Below are positions 12,300 to 25,369 of a DNA stretch of 64,000 nt, piece by piece (the stretch's first letter is position 1; the number at the start of each line of letters is the position of its first letter). The stretch lies in the NCBI RefSeq assembly GCF_007655135.1, contig NC_045134.1:19430568-19494567 (forward strand). Reading direction: 5' to 3'. The notes under the pieces are model-generated. The model saw nothing but the letters and a program-made list of their open reading frames with translations. It searched no databases and had not been told where the DNA came from. This DNA comes from Punica granatum (Eukaryota > Streptophyta > Magnoliopsida > Myrtales > Lythraceae). The position numbers and the translations under genes were made by a program.

Positions 12300-13526
12300 A
12301 ACTAGTAGAAGGGAACCAACCAATTTAGAATCCGAATAGGAAAATTCTTGGATGCGAAGTGTACACAGCTGGAAACGATAAATTTGAACGATGATTTCGA
12401 TTGGAAGCAGTTAATTCTTCCATATGTTCAGCTTTGAAGGAGCTTATGAGTATATCTTACTGATGTTGACATCTGGATTTTACGTTAGCAGTTGTTTAAG
12501 ATTTTCAGGTGTCGAGCCGGTCGATCTTTACATGTCTGTCGGTATTCTTTCCTGTTAGGATTCCCCCTAGTAATCAACAATCTCTAATCCATCACCACGA
12601 GCTTGCCAATAAGCTGCAGACTTCTGAATCTTCGAGACTCTGTATGGTCTTTCCTCTTTTTCCTGATCAAACTAGATCCTAAACTGAAGTACCAAAACCA
12701 GAATCGGTCAAGCTAGAAAATTCATATAGCATTGAGTTCAAGAAGTGTTCCTGGTTCTTGTTTATATGTCCTTTTTCCTTTGTGACCCGGGAATCAAGAC
12801 TCATCTAAAGTAGTTTGTATCAGTTTATGTATCTTGTGCAGAAGTACTGAAGTAGCAACAAGAAAGGAATGGTGCCAATGATTGGCCCAAGATAGCAAAA
12901 ATATCGAGGGAACCGTCCACAATATCCACTCGGGTTTCACAATGAATCTTAAATATCAGATTGCTGCATTAGTCAATTCAAGGAAAATCATTAATATCAT
13001 CTCATTGGACAGAGTCAATTCACTGAGGTTTCACAATGAATATGAAGGTGTTTTCGAAGATTCAGAAGTCACTTATCAGCATGCATATGATGAAGCATTG
13101 GGGAGGTTGTTGAATGACGATTATGTAATTGATGCATCGACTGTAACTCATTTTTGAAAGTCCTAGTTCATGTCACAATTTAGATCAAAGCATCTCCTGA
13201 GAAAGGTCAGAAGAAAAAGTGGTCACTGTCATCACCAGAAAATCTGGTGGAAGAATCCACCATTATAATTTTAAGTCCTGATTCATGCAGGTTATTGTTT
13301 CCAAGTTTTGGTCCAAAATCGAAGATCAACTCTAAACGTCTCTTATAAGTAACTCTGCATGAGTCAACTCCAATCCACGAGGGGTTCGCACAGCTCCGAG
13401 CCACCGAAAAGATCAGGAGTAACGATCTCGAGAAGAACCAGTGTCAGGAGGCATATAAGTATATATATATAAATATATATAATTGTAACCGACTAAGTCT
13501 TTTCGGTACTCAAAACTCTTCAGAAA
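12300..13526. other. Intergenic, no gene recognised
   Basis: A 91-codon open frame at 12882-13157 matches no family I know. A TA-rich microsatellite is present near 13456-13480. Otherwise I see nothing I can name. Confidence 0.5.
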
Positions 13527-14036
13527 ATGAAGAACATGTCCCAGACTCAGAGCTGCTACCTGAACTACCAAGTAAGGGGCAGGAAGCCTCCCCCAGGCCA
13601 ATGCAAAATACGAAATGGCTCAGAATGCTGCAAGGAAGGAAAGATGTACCCCATCTACAAGTGTTCTCAGCCAGTTTCAAGCCACGCCAAGGCCATGTTA
13701 AACCATCAACAGCTTCGGGAAGGGCAAGATTGGATGGACTGCTGGAGTGCGACAAATAGTACCACTCTGATGCCATCCTTATTGTTGCCCTGCCGACGGG
13801 ATGGTTCACAGGAGCAGGTGCCATCGAAACATAACCATAAGGGGGAATGGGAGGAGCGTGAGAGCCATGGTTGTGGATGAATGTGACTACACCAAGGGAT
13901 GCAATGACGACCGCAGTTATCAACCCCTATGTGATAACAACATTGTCTATCCGTCACGGGCCGTGTAAGAAGCCTTGGGGGTCCCAGGGACAGTGGCAAA
14001 TGGGGTTTGATGGAGATTACTTTGTCTGGTGTTTAG
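13527..14036 (+). pseudogene. Kiwellin / ripening-related protein, pseudogene copy 2
   Basis: An open frame from 13527 reads RGRKPPPGQCKIRNGSECC, KEGKMYPIYKCSQPVSS, AKA, matching the kiwellin N-terminal half. Then the frame breaks. In another frame ECDK, stop, YHSDAILIVALPTGWF matches the central segment. In a third, GNGRSVRAMVVDECDYTKGC, QPLCDNNIV and EALGVPG match the C-terminal half, and a frame ending at TAG 14034-14036 gives WGLMEITLSG, the degenerate tail. At least two frameshifts and several stops are needed to follow the family. The first cysteines and signal peptide are poor. Not functional. Confidence 0.85.
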
Positions 14037-14579
14037 TGATGAGTTGCCTGATGCCGGTAAAGACTGTTGGATGGTTTTCATTTTCCTGTTTCAGTATAGA
14101 ATAAGACAAGGCCATACAAGTGTGGCGTTCAATTATCACAAACAGAATTTCCAAAAAAATTGGTTGACAGACGGTATTTATATAAAGATGCTATTTCCTT
14201 TTTGCCTTGAACCTGGCACAAGTCTAACCGACGATCCCCTCAACAGAATCCGTTGAAACTGAAATATAAATACAAAGGACAAAAAAATGATTTTTTTTTT
14301 AACAGTTTGGGGAATGGAAACTAACTTTCCTTTTAGTTGTCCCGGAAAACAACGTTTCCATGAATTTGTATCAAACCTGCGAGATTGCTCTGTTCTTTTC
14401 ATTTTCAGTTGAATAAGCGACGACTTTTCTGCAAGCAGCCATCAATCTTTGTTATCAGAGAAACCGAGTCCACCCTGCAGCTATTGATGACAAAGAGACG
14501 AGGTTTGCAGGCCAGAAGATCCTCCCAAGTTCATCGCAACATGACAGAGAAAGCAACAAATTAAAATCCAAAAGCATAC

Positions 14580-14997
14580 GACAAACGTCAGAGACCCACC
14601 AATGATGTGCTAAGTGAAGCTGCAAATTTCCGGTAAGGCAGTCAAATCAATACAATACAAGAGAACAGTCTTCACATCAAAGGACTTAAAGTCCAAACGA
14701 GAGGTCATTCTCATATCGTCAGACAGGGGCATGCACTCGGGTTTGTAAAGGGCATTGCCTTTTCAACTGTGTCGCTTCGCTATTGTTGAACACTGTTCCG
14801 CCAAATAATGCCGCCTTGTTTCACTGACATGGTAGTAGTCAATTCCCTGTTTGGAATTGGAGTCCTAATCTGGCACAGCATTATTAAACAGTCCTTATAA
14901 ATACACCACACAACCCGGCATCTTGCTGCATCCCAGACTTGGAAAATTGGTTCAACAAATCCGAGTGAAAAAGAAAATGAAGAGTCTAAGCTTGAAA
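14580..14997 (+). repeat. Kiwellin 5' flank (copy 3, detached)
   Basis: Closely matches 10377-10838, the leader of kiwellin copy 1. Here it stops at 'tctaagcttgaaa' and runs into an unrelated repeated element instead of a kiwellin reading frame. The matching kiwellin 3' half resumes at 17814. Confidence 0.75.
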
Positions 14998-17813
14998 TTT
15001 CGGCTAGTGATGCCGACAGGTGATAGATCCTCGTCTTGATGCCCAGAAGCTCCAAGAACAAAAGTTACTTTGATCCACGGGGATCGGTTGAAGGTAAACG
15101 GTATGGGAATTGAAAATGTGGGCATTGAAAGGTAAAATGAAAGATAGAATGAAAGTAAGGGTTTGATTGATTGATGTGCGGAGAGTTACAACAAACTAGA
15201 TGACATGTATATATAGGCGATACACGATATATATATATAGGCGATACAATGAAACCCTAGAGAATCTCTCTAGATCTGATATGCCACAATATACGATATC
15301 TAGATATCATCAAAATTGGAAACTAACTCCTAGCCTTAACAAAATATATAGGAGAGATATCCGACTTATTAGACTAAAGATATCGCAAGATGACGCAAAA
15401 TATTGCTTCCTTGATCTACAAGTAGAATCGGCTGCCAAAAGTCTTCTAGCGCCTCTTACAAAGCACAGGTCCATGCATATGTACATATTCTAGCCAAATC
15501 AATTTCTTCCATGATAGGCTGCCAGACCAGGCGTCCTTCAATTGGGCCAAATTCCAATGTCATGGGCCTATCTTCAATTGCATGGACCTCAATCTGGCCC
15601 AGCTTCATCATGGCATGCCCTCTTTAACTCGGACCAATATGCTCCCAAAACCCGGGAAAATCATCAAAACTACCGATTATACATATCGACTCAGCATACT
15701 TCACATATTACGAAAAATGAGAGTAAGCAACTAAAAAATAATTAGTTTTTCATATAAAAATTTTCCCAAAAAATAATGAAAACTCACCAATTCTATGAAC
15801 TTATAGTTAGATAACTAAAATTGACTCCTATATCACTACAGAAAGAAAATTTGACACCTATCAATATTGATAATCACAAAAGTATGATGATGCATATCAA
15901 TTGAAATAAATAGTTTCAAACTTGATATGTGACAAAAAATAACTAACTTACTTTAATTATTAACAAAAGATGTTAATATAAATATTTGAAATTATAATTA
16001 ATAATTGTAAATTTTTACTTTTTAATAAGAAAATTTATATTTCAAAATGCAAATACTTATAATAAGAAATGTTATATTAATTATTAAAACAAACATGTTC
16101 AATGCAAGGGATAGAAAACTATATATATATATATATATATATAAACTTGACAATAAAGTAATAAATAGATTTAGAAAGGTAAATGTTTAAATAAAGTAGG
16201 GTTAAAAAGGTAAATATATAAATATTATAGGGTTAGAAAAGTCAATGCTTTAATAAATACTATTTGTAAGGAAAATATAGATTCAATATTTAATGATGCA
16301 TTAAATACAAAAATTTTATATAATATTGAAAGAAAATACATATTTGAAAACTATTTTGATATAATCTGCAATTTTATTTTAAAATAAATTTCATCTTATC
16401 TATATGTGTGTCAACATGTATGCCTTTTACTCCTTTGCGATTAATTGGAGGTAATTATGTATATAATCATAAATTCTTTTATATTTTTTTCAAATATGTA
16501 TATATATTAAAATGTCATGATTTATAATTATTACATCGAGCTTTCTTTTTCAATTTTTTTGATTTATCGAAAGTGGGATATCAAGTTTGTTAATTGACAT
16601 AATATTATAATTAATTCCAATTTTATCATACATGACCAACCTTTTAAATTTCTTTTAGTTAATACATTCCAAAGAACGCACCATACCCACACTACTCGAT
16701 GAACAAAAAAAAATGTAAAAATTAAATTAATTTTCAATATTAATTTGCCACGCGAAACAAATTTTATCTAATCAATCCGTGCAAAACATGGGTAAATAAC
16801 TAGGATATATATATATAAACTTGAATCCAAGTGCATTAAATAGTGACCTAATTGTAAATATATACAATGAACTCGCCTTAACCAAATATTTATCTAATAA
16901 ATATATAAATAATAAAATAAATATCTATAATCTGGAAATTACATACATATATAAAAAGTGACATAATTGTAACTATATATACAATAAATTCACACTAACT
17001 AACTAAAAAAGTAAATATGGATGTTCTGAAAATATGTATACATATATATAAATCTATTTTGGTAATTGTTTTAAATAATTATTGGTAGAGAAGTGATGGT
17101 ATATTTGTTTAGATGCATAAAAAACTGTATATTTGTTAGTTTATTTGAATATATATATATATATATATTGAAAGTTAAATGACTTTATTCCATCAGCAAT
17201 ATGTACAGACACTTCACATCCCTATTACAAGAGTTCTCTCAAATTCAAAACCTCAGACAAAGGACAAGAATCAACCTTAGATCTGGCCTCAATTCTGTAC
17301 AATAAGATCAGCTATATTACTACCATCAACTTTCTTATTTTCAAATATTCTCCTACTGGCCTACAAGTCCGCGCGTTGAGCGGGATTATTTTTAGTTTGA
17401 CTTGCCAAGAAGTGTGTATATTTATTGCGAGAATTGAGGATTTGCATCCTTTCGAGCGGAGAATTCTACAACATAGCCTGACAATGTCCAAATCAACAGC
17501 AGAAGAATAAGATACGCCATTCACAGCCGAGAAATGTGACTGCTGAAATGGTCGAATGGGAGATTATTAAAAAATGTTGGTAGGTTTTTAAAATTATTAA
17601 GCATCTCCCATCTTTAGCAGTTAAATGACTGTAGTGTTTGTTTACAACTCAATAAAAGCTTCAAATAACCGTTGACAATGCAAAATCATGTAGATCAATA
17701 GCAGCATCATAAGATTCGCAATTGACAAAGCAAAAATGACTGCTGAAGTGGTAGCATGGGAGAAGCTTCAAATCATTAAAGTTGTAGAGATGCCGAGGAA
17801 CTAACCGAAAGGA
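14998..17813. mobile_element. Repeated element unit, copy 1 (LTR-like part plus Helitron-like part)
   Basis: The whole segment matches 21236-24672 in the same orientation, beginning 'ttcggctagtgatgccga' and ending 'ggaactaaccgaaaggaac'. The first 0.72 kb (15011-15729, TG...CA) looks like an LTR on the minus strand, with a TATA-rich core. The middle (about 16122-16803) has Helitron-like ends. The last part, 17160-17800, holds a minus-strand frame (17312-17524) conserved between the two copies but not recognised. The outermost words TTCGGCTAG and CTAACCGAA are imperfect inverted repeats. I found no clean target duplication. It lies inside a kiwellin gene, so it is an insertion, but its class is uncertain and it may be a composite. 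Confidence 0.7.
16122..16803 (+). mobile_element. Helitron-like segment inside copy 1
   Basis: The 3' end reads 'ccgtgcaaaacatggg', a short stem, then 'taaataaCTAG' (16800-16803), the Helitron terminus pattern. The 5' side is a TATATA tract followed by 'aaacttgacaataaag'. In the second copy the corresponding start is A|TCTATATATATGAAC at 23000. The base after CTAG here is G rather than the expected T. No Rep/helicase is encoded, so it would be non-autonomous. Confidence 0.55.
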
Positions 17814-18045
17814 ACCATAGAAGCAGGTGCCATCGTAACATTACCATAAATGGGAATGGGAGGAGTGTGACGGCTATGATGGTGGATGAATGTGATTCCA
17901 CCATGGGATGTGATGATGACCACGACTATCAGCCTCCATGTGCTAATAATGTCGTCGATGCATCCCGCGCTGTGTGGGGGGCCCTGGGAGTTCCCCAGGA
18001 TAGCGATGACTGGGGTGGATGGACATTACCTGGTTGGACGCTTGA
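17814..18045 (+). pseudogene. Kiwellin / ripening-related protein, 3' half (copy 3)
   Basis: The frame reads [58 protein letters not shown], the best preserved kiwellin C-terminal half in the window. Near the end a one-base loss shifts the frame. The shifted frame gives MDITWLDA and TGA (18043-18045), the expected family terminus. The N-terminal half is missing. Its 5' flank is found 2.8 kb upstream across the inserted element. Non-functional. Confidence 0.87.
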
Positions 18046-18929
18046 TCCTTTGTCTAGTGTGTGTACAGTTCCCCGGTGTGGTTCATTTATCTATGTGGTG
18101 AGGTGTGTGTCTACGATATTGATATTGTGTGGACTTGTAAAGTATGTATGGTATGTAATCATCAACACTTATCTTCGTTTCTACGAAATATGATGCATTT
18201 CATACAGTTACGATCAATTTGATATCATTGTTAAACGACGAAATCTATGATCTCCTTTCATCTCCAAGGTTCTTTGTTGTTATTTGTTTGATGAGATGAG
18301 GAATCAAGACAAGAGAAAAGGTCAATCCCATCGAAGATTTCAACTTTCTGTTTGCCCTTTTTTTCAAAGTTCGAAGTTAAAATAACTTCATCATGGTCAC
18401 AGATTGTTGAACTGTCACATTTAAAACTAGGTATCCATTGAGCGACCAAATATCAAGTAGTGCGCATTGAAAGTAAAATGGAGAACTAATGACCAATTTC
18501 AATAACCGGAAACCAACTTCCAAAGGTATTACCAAAAGTAAGTTATAAACTTACGTGTTGAACGAAATTTGTTTTCAATTTTTTTTAAGCTCTCGAAAAT
18601 CGCATAATTTATGATCTTTTTTTTTAAAAAAAAAGTGCAACACTAGATATCCGGAAGCTCAATTGGCTTAGGATAATTGTTGTTGTGAACCGGTCGGTCC
18701 ACTAAGGAGTAAAACTCTCACAATCGTAAATTTTCTCCATTTCGAAATCTCAAAATCAAGGCCTTACTTACAGGGAAAAGGTGCTAAACCACCTCAATTC
18801 AGCTCACATTGGTTCAAGCTATGTTTTGATTTGATTAAAATTTTATATTTATTTAAGAAATTTATAATACCCCAAACTATTACAATTTAGATTAATAAAT
18901 GCAGTTCCTATAAAATAAAGATTAAATTA
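18046..18929. other. Intergenic, no gene recognised
   Basis: AT-rich. The words around 18646-18745 (gctcaattggcttaggata, ggtcggtccactaaggag) look like fragments of an LTR-retrotransposon relic, but I cannot delimit one. Confidence 0.4.
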
Positions 18930-19305
18930 GGCCATCGTAATATTTTGACTCGTAAAACGAAGGGGCAATTCTACTTCTAAGGTTCTTTTGTTAGGTGTCT
19001 CTTTGTTTTATTATATACTTTGTAAGTTTGATGTAATTTTGTCTATAGAGACACAATAGAGGAAGCACGCAATTCATAGAAGCTTATGTGAATGAATCCT
19101 TATGAATTTTTTCTTACGGCAGCATCAATAGATCTCACTAATACTTGCGAAAAATAATAATCGATACTATTGTGCAGAATAAATTGTAATCACCAGGGTT
19201 TCTTTTGTTTCGGGTAAATCACTTTCTCGAGAATTATCAAGAAAGACAATCATTCACAAGGGAATCGATCTCCAGAAAAATAACTTCATTTCTATGTGAT
19301 ATGAA
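18930..19305 (+). repeat. F-box downstream repeat, copy C
   Basis: Matches 9815-10310 in order and orientation and, in its first part, the region after the F-box/FBD pseudogene at 39.6 kb. No F-box coding sequence precedes it, so it is a detached copy. Confidence 0.78.
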
Positions 19306-19332
19306 GAACGAAAGATATGGTGGAGCTCTTTA

Positions 19333-19627
19333 TCTATATAAAATTGACTACTAAACGTTTTCATAATTTAACATGTTGTATAGAACTTAAATAATATTAA
19401 TAACAATAACAATCTATATAATATATAAACTTGACTACACACTAATAAAAGGGGTGAAAGAGTAAATGTCTTTATAATTAAATATGTAGTATAGAAATTA
19501 AATAATAATAATAATCATAATAACAATAATAATAATAATAATAATAATATATAAACTCGACTACGCCCTAATAAATAGAGATGAAACAGTAAATGTCTTT
19601 ATAATTTAATATGTTGTAAAGAAATTA

Positions 19628-19686
<59 letters not shown>

Positions 19687-20405
19687 TTATAATTGTAATT
19701 AAATAACATATATCCAAAGAAATATTTTATTAGTAAATAATTATACACTACAACCTAAATAAATAAGGTAGAATAGTGAATATCTTAATAAATTAGTATG
19801 CTATATAGTAACTAAAGAAAATGAGTCCAAAGAAATATTAAAGAAGGATGCCATTCACTTATTTTTATTTTATTAGTAAATAAATATACATCATTTGGAA
19901 GAAATTAAGAATTATCTAAAATTATATTCAACTTTAATTTATTAATTTTAACAATCATTGTTAGCCTTATAAAAATTAAATTAAGCAAAACATTTTATTT
20001 TAAATTATTCATATTCAGAAAACTTAATATATGAAATATCACCAAGAATAAGATAGGGGGTAATATTTAACATTAAAATCTTATAGATTTATGATTATCA
20101 TTATTTCATTAACTATATCTAGGGATTTTGAAGTTTCAGGATTCGAATTTTCTTACAAATTAAATTGATAGTTGGGTTTATATGTCTACAATATATTTTA
20201 CATGAATTATTTACTTATGAGCTCTTAAATTGCATTATTTGGTGTAAATTTGAAATTTAATGTATTAAAGTTTATATTGTATAAAATCAAACTTCTGTAG
20301 GTTAATATAAAGTAAAAATTGATATAATTAATTGTCTTAATATTTAATTTCTCATAATAAAATTTTCATTACATAATCCCTGCAATGCATATGATCAATA
20401 ACTAG
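19333..20405 (+). mobile_element. Non-autonomous Helitron
   Basis: Starts TCTATATAAAATTGACTAC after an A (19332). Ends 'ccctgcaatgcatatgatcaataaCTAG' (20402-20405) followed by T, matching the Helitron rule of insertion between A and T with a 3' hairpin and CTAG. There is no coding capacity. The interior contains two further 'ctatataatatataaacttgac'-like 5' end words (about 19410-19560) and (AAT)n tracts. It may be several partial ends stacked. Confidence 0.65.
19505..19682. repeat. (AAT)n microsatellites
   Basis: Two AAT/ATA trinucleotide arrays (about 19505-19550 and 19629-19682) inside the Helitron. Confidence 0.85.
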
Positions 20406-21235
20406 TCCATATTGACTCCACTTTGCATTAAATAAAGTCATAGTTAATAGGTTTAATATGATCAATTTACAATTATATAACAGTGAGATATTTAATTGGA
20501 TATTATTATATAAATTATATTGAAAAATAATTAATCAACCATATATAGAACCAAACAATAAATTATTAGCATGTGAGAAATTTAAAATATATAAAATTGA
20601 GTATAGAAATGTATAAATCAAATTTGTAAGAGAAATTTCAATAAAAAATTTTAAAAGTTAATTTGACCCACTTCATGGATTGGTATAATTCAAAGATTAT
20701 TGTGTGAAATTTTAAACTTCCTTTTTGTATTTATGATTCTTGTATTTATGATTCTTAAGAAACAAATTATTTTTAAAATATATATAATTATTATATAAAT
20801 GAATAAATGTATGAAAGATGAAACCACGTATAATATAAAGATAGAACACTAATGTTTACGCTAAATACGCTTGACACCTAAATGGCAACACGATGGAAAG
20901 ATTTAGGCGTGCCAAGAAGCGGTTCCTAGTATATTCATGTGTCATTAGCCGACCCACTAAAACAAAGTGTGTACCACGGCCTAGAAGTCTGCGGGATTGC
21001 TTAGGAGTTAAATATAGATCTTTGAGATTAGAGTGCACCTTAGACGATTCACGGTCCAGAATTTAGCCGTTTAAGGTTCTCCACTAATTTTTCATGCACG
21101 AACACAAACTCGAGCCCGAACGCGACCAAGCGACTATACAACCTGCTCAATAAGAATTTGGCCAGCAAACTCAGCCTTGGGAGCTGAGCCTAAGATGGGT
21201 TGAGCTCACTTGAGCAAGTGCACCCGAACTTGAAG
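20406..21235. other. AT-rich intergenic, no gene recognised
   Basis: Low-complexity AT-rich DNA. A less AT-rich patch (20850-21235) has short open frames without family resemblance. Confidence 0.5.
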
Positions 21236-23844
21236 CAAACTTCGGCTAGTGATGCCGAAGGGTGATAGATTCTCGTCTTGACGCCGGGAAGCTCCAAGAA
21301 CGGAAATAACTTTGATCCACGGGGGATTAGTTTAAGGTAAATGGTACAAGAATTGGAAGTGCTGGTATTGAAAGATGTGATAAACGAAAGTGCAATAAGC
21401 GAAAGATATAATGAAAGTAGGTTTGATTGATTGATGTGCGAAGAGTTACAACGAACTAGACGACACGTATATATAGCCGATACAATGAAACCCTATAGAA
21501 TCTCTTTAAATCGAATACGCCACAATATACGATATTGAGATACCATCAAAATAGGAAACTAAATCCTAGCTTACCAAGATATAAGATAACAAAATATATC
21601 AGAGAGATATCCGACTTATTCGACTAAAGATATCGCGAGATGACACGAAATATTGCTTCATTGATCTACAAGTAGAATCAGCTGCCAAAAATCTTCTACC
21701 GCCTCTTGCGAAGCGCACCTCCGTGCATTTGTATATGTTACAGCCAAATCAATTTCTTCCAAGATAGGTTGCCTGACTAGGCTTCCTTCAACTGGGCCAA
21801 ATTCCAATGCCATAGGCCTATCTTCAATTACATGGACCTCAATCCGACCCGGCTTAATCACGGCATGCCCTCTTCAACTTGGACCAATATGCTCCCAAAA
21901 CCCGGGAAAATCATCAAATTACCGATTACACATATCGACTCAGCATACTTCACATATTACGGAAAATAGGTGTAAACAACAAAAAAATAATTAGTTTTTC
22001 AAATAAAAATTTTCTCAAAAAATAATAACAACTCACCAATTCTACGAACTTATGGTCAAATAACTAAAATTAACTCCTATATCACCACAAAAAGAAAAAT
22101 TGACTCTGATGATAATAAATGATCCCTCATTAGTGAAAAAAATTTTAAAAGTTCAAGAGAGTTTATTTAATCATTAAATTTCATTTATTTAATTGGATGT
22201 TAACCTAAAATCTATTATAAGATTAAAATTATTATTATTATTTGTGAACTTATGATAAAATAAAAAATTAATCAAGGATGTCGCAAATTTTGTATATTTG
22301 AAATATTGGTAATGAAGTAAATATATATGAATTTATCACATGGATGTTGTCGATAACAAATCTCTTTAATATACTTACTATTACATAAATATATAATATA
22401 ATGCTTACTAAATTGGGATTATTTGTTATAAATGTATATTGAACCATGCAAAATTAGTCTAATTTTATTATTAAAAATATTTTATCGTGTTAAGAAGCCA
22501 ACATATTTTCCAAATTCAGAATATTTTTTTTATAAAAATGATATATAAATGTTTTAAGCTCATAAATAAAAATATAATTTTCAAAGTTATTATGGTCTTA
22601 TAAATGAAAAATATGATGATATAACTCATAAATGAACTAAAACATAAAATTTTAAAATAAGAATATCATAAATATTATTTGAAAAACTAGCGAAATGAAA
22701 TTTTATTTTAATTTCTAAACTTAATATATGTCTATCGATATTGATAATTAACAAAAGTATGATGATGCATATAAATTGAAATAAATAGTTTCAAACTTGA
22801 TATGTGGCAAAAAAATAACTAACTCACTCTAATTTTTACAAAAAAAAATGTTAATATAAATATTTGGAATTATAATTAAAATTTAAAATTTTTACTATTT
22901 TTAATAAGAAAATTTGTATTTCAAATGCAAATAATTACAATAAGAAATGTTATATTAATTATAAAAACGAACCCTTTCTACGCTAGGGATAGAAAACTAT
23001 CTATATATATGAACATGACAACAAAGCAATAAATAGATTTAGAAAGGTAAATGTTTAAATAATGTAGGGTTAAAAAAGTAAATATATAAATAATATAGTG
23101 TTAGAAAAGTCAATGCTTTAACAAATTCTATCCGTAAGGAAAATATAAATGCGATATTTAATAATGCATTAAATACAAAACTTTCGGAGAATATTGAAAG
23201 AAAATAAATATTTGAAAAACTATTTTAATATAATCTGCAACTTTATTTTTAAATAAATTTCACCTTATCCATATGTCTGTCAACATATGTATGTTTTACT
23301 CCTTTGCGATTAATAGGAGGTAATTATTTATATAATCATAAACTCTTTTATATTTTTTAAAATATGTAAATATATTAAAATGTCATGATTTATAATTATT
23401 ACATCGAGCTTTCCTTTTCAATTTTTTTGATTTATTGAAAGTGGGATATTAAGTTTGTTACTTGACATAATATTATAATTAATCTCAATTATATCATACA
23501 TGACCACCTTTTAAATTTCTTTTAGTTAATACATTCCAAAGAAAGTACCATACCCACACTTCTCGATGCAAATAAATAAAAAATGTAAAAATTGAATTAA
23601 TTTTCAATATTAATTTGCCATGCAAAACAAATTTTATCTAATCAACCCGTGCAAAGCTAATTGTAAATATATACAATTAACTCGCATTAACCAAATATTT
23701 ATTCATAATAAAATAAATATCTATATTTTGGAAATATATATACATATAAAAAAAAGTGACATAATTGTAACTATATATACAATAAATTCACACTAACTAA
23801 CCAAAAAAGTAAATATGGATGTTTTGGAAATATGTATACTTTTA

Positions 23845-23879
<35 letters not shown>

Positions 23880-23970
23880 ATTTTGGTAATTGTTTTAAAT
23901 AATTATCGGTAGACAAGTGATTGTATATTTATTTAGATATATAAAAAACTGTATGATTGTTAGTTTATTT

Positions 23971-24008
<38 letters not shown>

Positions 24009-24672
24009 AAAGTTAAATGACTTTATTCCATCAGCAATATGTACAGACACTACACATCCCTATTACAAGCAAATTCAAAACCTCAGACAAAGGACCAGAA
24101 TCAACCTTAGATCTAAGCTTAGAGAAAGAAGCAATTCTAAGCCTAGCATTCTGTGCAATAAGATCAGCTATATTACTACTATCAACTTTCTTATTTTCCA
24201 ATATTCTCCTACTGGCCTACAAGTCAGTGCGTTGAGCGGGATTGTTTTTAGTTTGACTTGCCAAGAAGTGTGTATGCTTATTGCGAGAATTGAGGATTTG
24301 CATCCTTTCGAGCCGAGAATTCTACAACATAGCCTGACAATGTCCACATCAACAGCAGAAGAATAAGATTCACCATTCACAGCCGAGAAATGTGACTGCT
24401 GAAATGGTAGAATGGGAGACTATTAAAAAATGTTGTTAGTTTTTCAAAATTATTAAGCATCTCCCATCTTTAGCAGTTAATGACTGTAGTGTTTGTTTAC
24501 AACTCAATAAAAGCTTCAAATAACCGTTGACAAAGCAAAATCATGTAGATCAATAGCAGCATCATAAGATTCGCAATTGACAAAGCAAAAATGACTGCTG
24601 AAGTGGTAGCATGGGAGAAGCTTCAAATCATTAAAGTTGTAGAGATGCCAAGGAACTAACCGAAAGGAACAC
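21236..24672. mobile_element. Repeated element unit, copy 2
   Basis: Same unit as 14998-17813. It carries about 0.63 kb more (about 22106-22732) between 'aaaattgactc' and 'ctatcgatattgataatt', and lacks about 70 bp at the Helitron 3' terminus (near 23653, where 'cccgtgcaaag' runs straight into 'ctaattgtaaatatatac'). The LTR-like part (about 21250-21979) reads TGCCG...GTAAACA. The minus-strand frame at 24168-24380 matches that of copy 1 with few substitutions and is not recognised. TA-dinucleotide tracts lie at 23848-23876 and 23972-24004. Confidence 0.7.
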
Positions 24673-25339
24673 CAATTAGCTAAATGCAAAGCACCGCAAC
24701 TCTTCGAGTGTGTTCGATAAACAGCAGAAATTCCTCAAGGCTTAGTTATTAAGCAAGCAATCTTCACTCCAATATTTCCACAACATAGCAAGAAGAAGTT
24801 TCGAAGTAAGTTTCCTAGGTAGACCAGCATTTTTTTTTCAGACATTCTGGGACACAAAAAGAATTAGGTTTGCTGGGTAGAGACACCAATATTTCGAGAA
24901 CACAGCTAAGTTTGCTGGGTTTGCATTTCTCATATTTTTAACTCAATACAGCAAGAAGAAGAAACAGAGGAAGAAGAAGGTGGGCCACGTGTGAAAGTCT
25001 AATGATATGTATCAAGAAATGGATATATTGATAGAAATGCAGTCTGCTGACGTTCAGACTGCTTGCGCAAGGGGGCCAGTGCTTCCCTTTCCACAGTCTC
25101 TTTATTCCATGACCTCTCTATAACGCAAGAAGAGGAAGAAATTTCCTATATTAAACGGAAACAATGTCCCTCACACTCTGCCTGGCACTCTGTCTCTCTT
25201 ATCTATCAAGTCTCATCCTCTTCTCCCGTTTCCGGTCTCATCCATCCCTCTCCCTCCCTCCGCCTCTCCTTAAAACCCTGAACATTTGGCTTCTTTACCC
25301 GAAATTCTCCCAAGCTTTGGTAATAGAAAAATCAGTTTT
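24673..25339. other. Sequence between repeat copy 2 and the CACTA element
   Basis: Contains CT-rich and CCTCTCC-rich words near 25180-25270. No gene recognised. An open frame at 25164-25400 begins with a leader-like hydrophobic stretch but runs into the CACTA terminus, so I do not treat it as a gene. Confidence 0.45.
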
Positions 25340-25369
25340 CACTACAAGAATTTCAAGTAAAGGAAATTT

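Noticed and set aside
12882..13157. 91-codon open frame with mixed composition
   Set aside because: No family resemblance, conserved motif, splice context or repeat copy; cannot be told from chance.
15011..15729. Independent solo LTR (TG...CA) at the start of repeat copy 1
   Set aside because: The flanking bases are the same in both copies and give no target duplication, so it is part of the larger repeated unit, not a separate insertion here.
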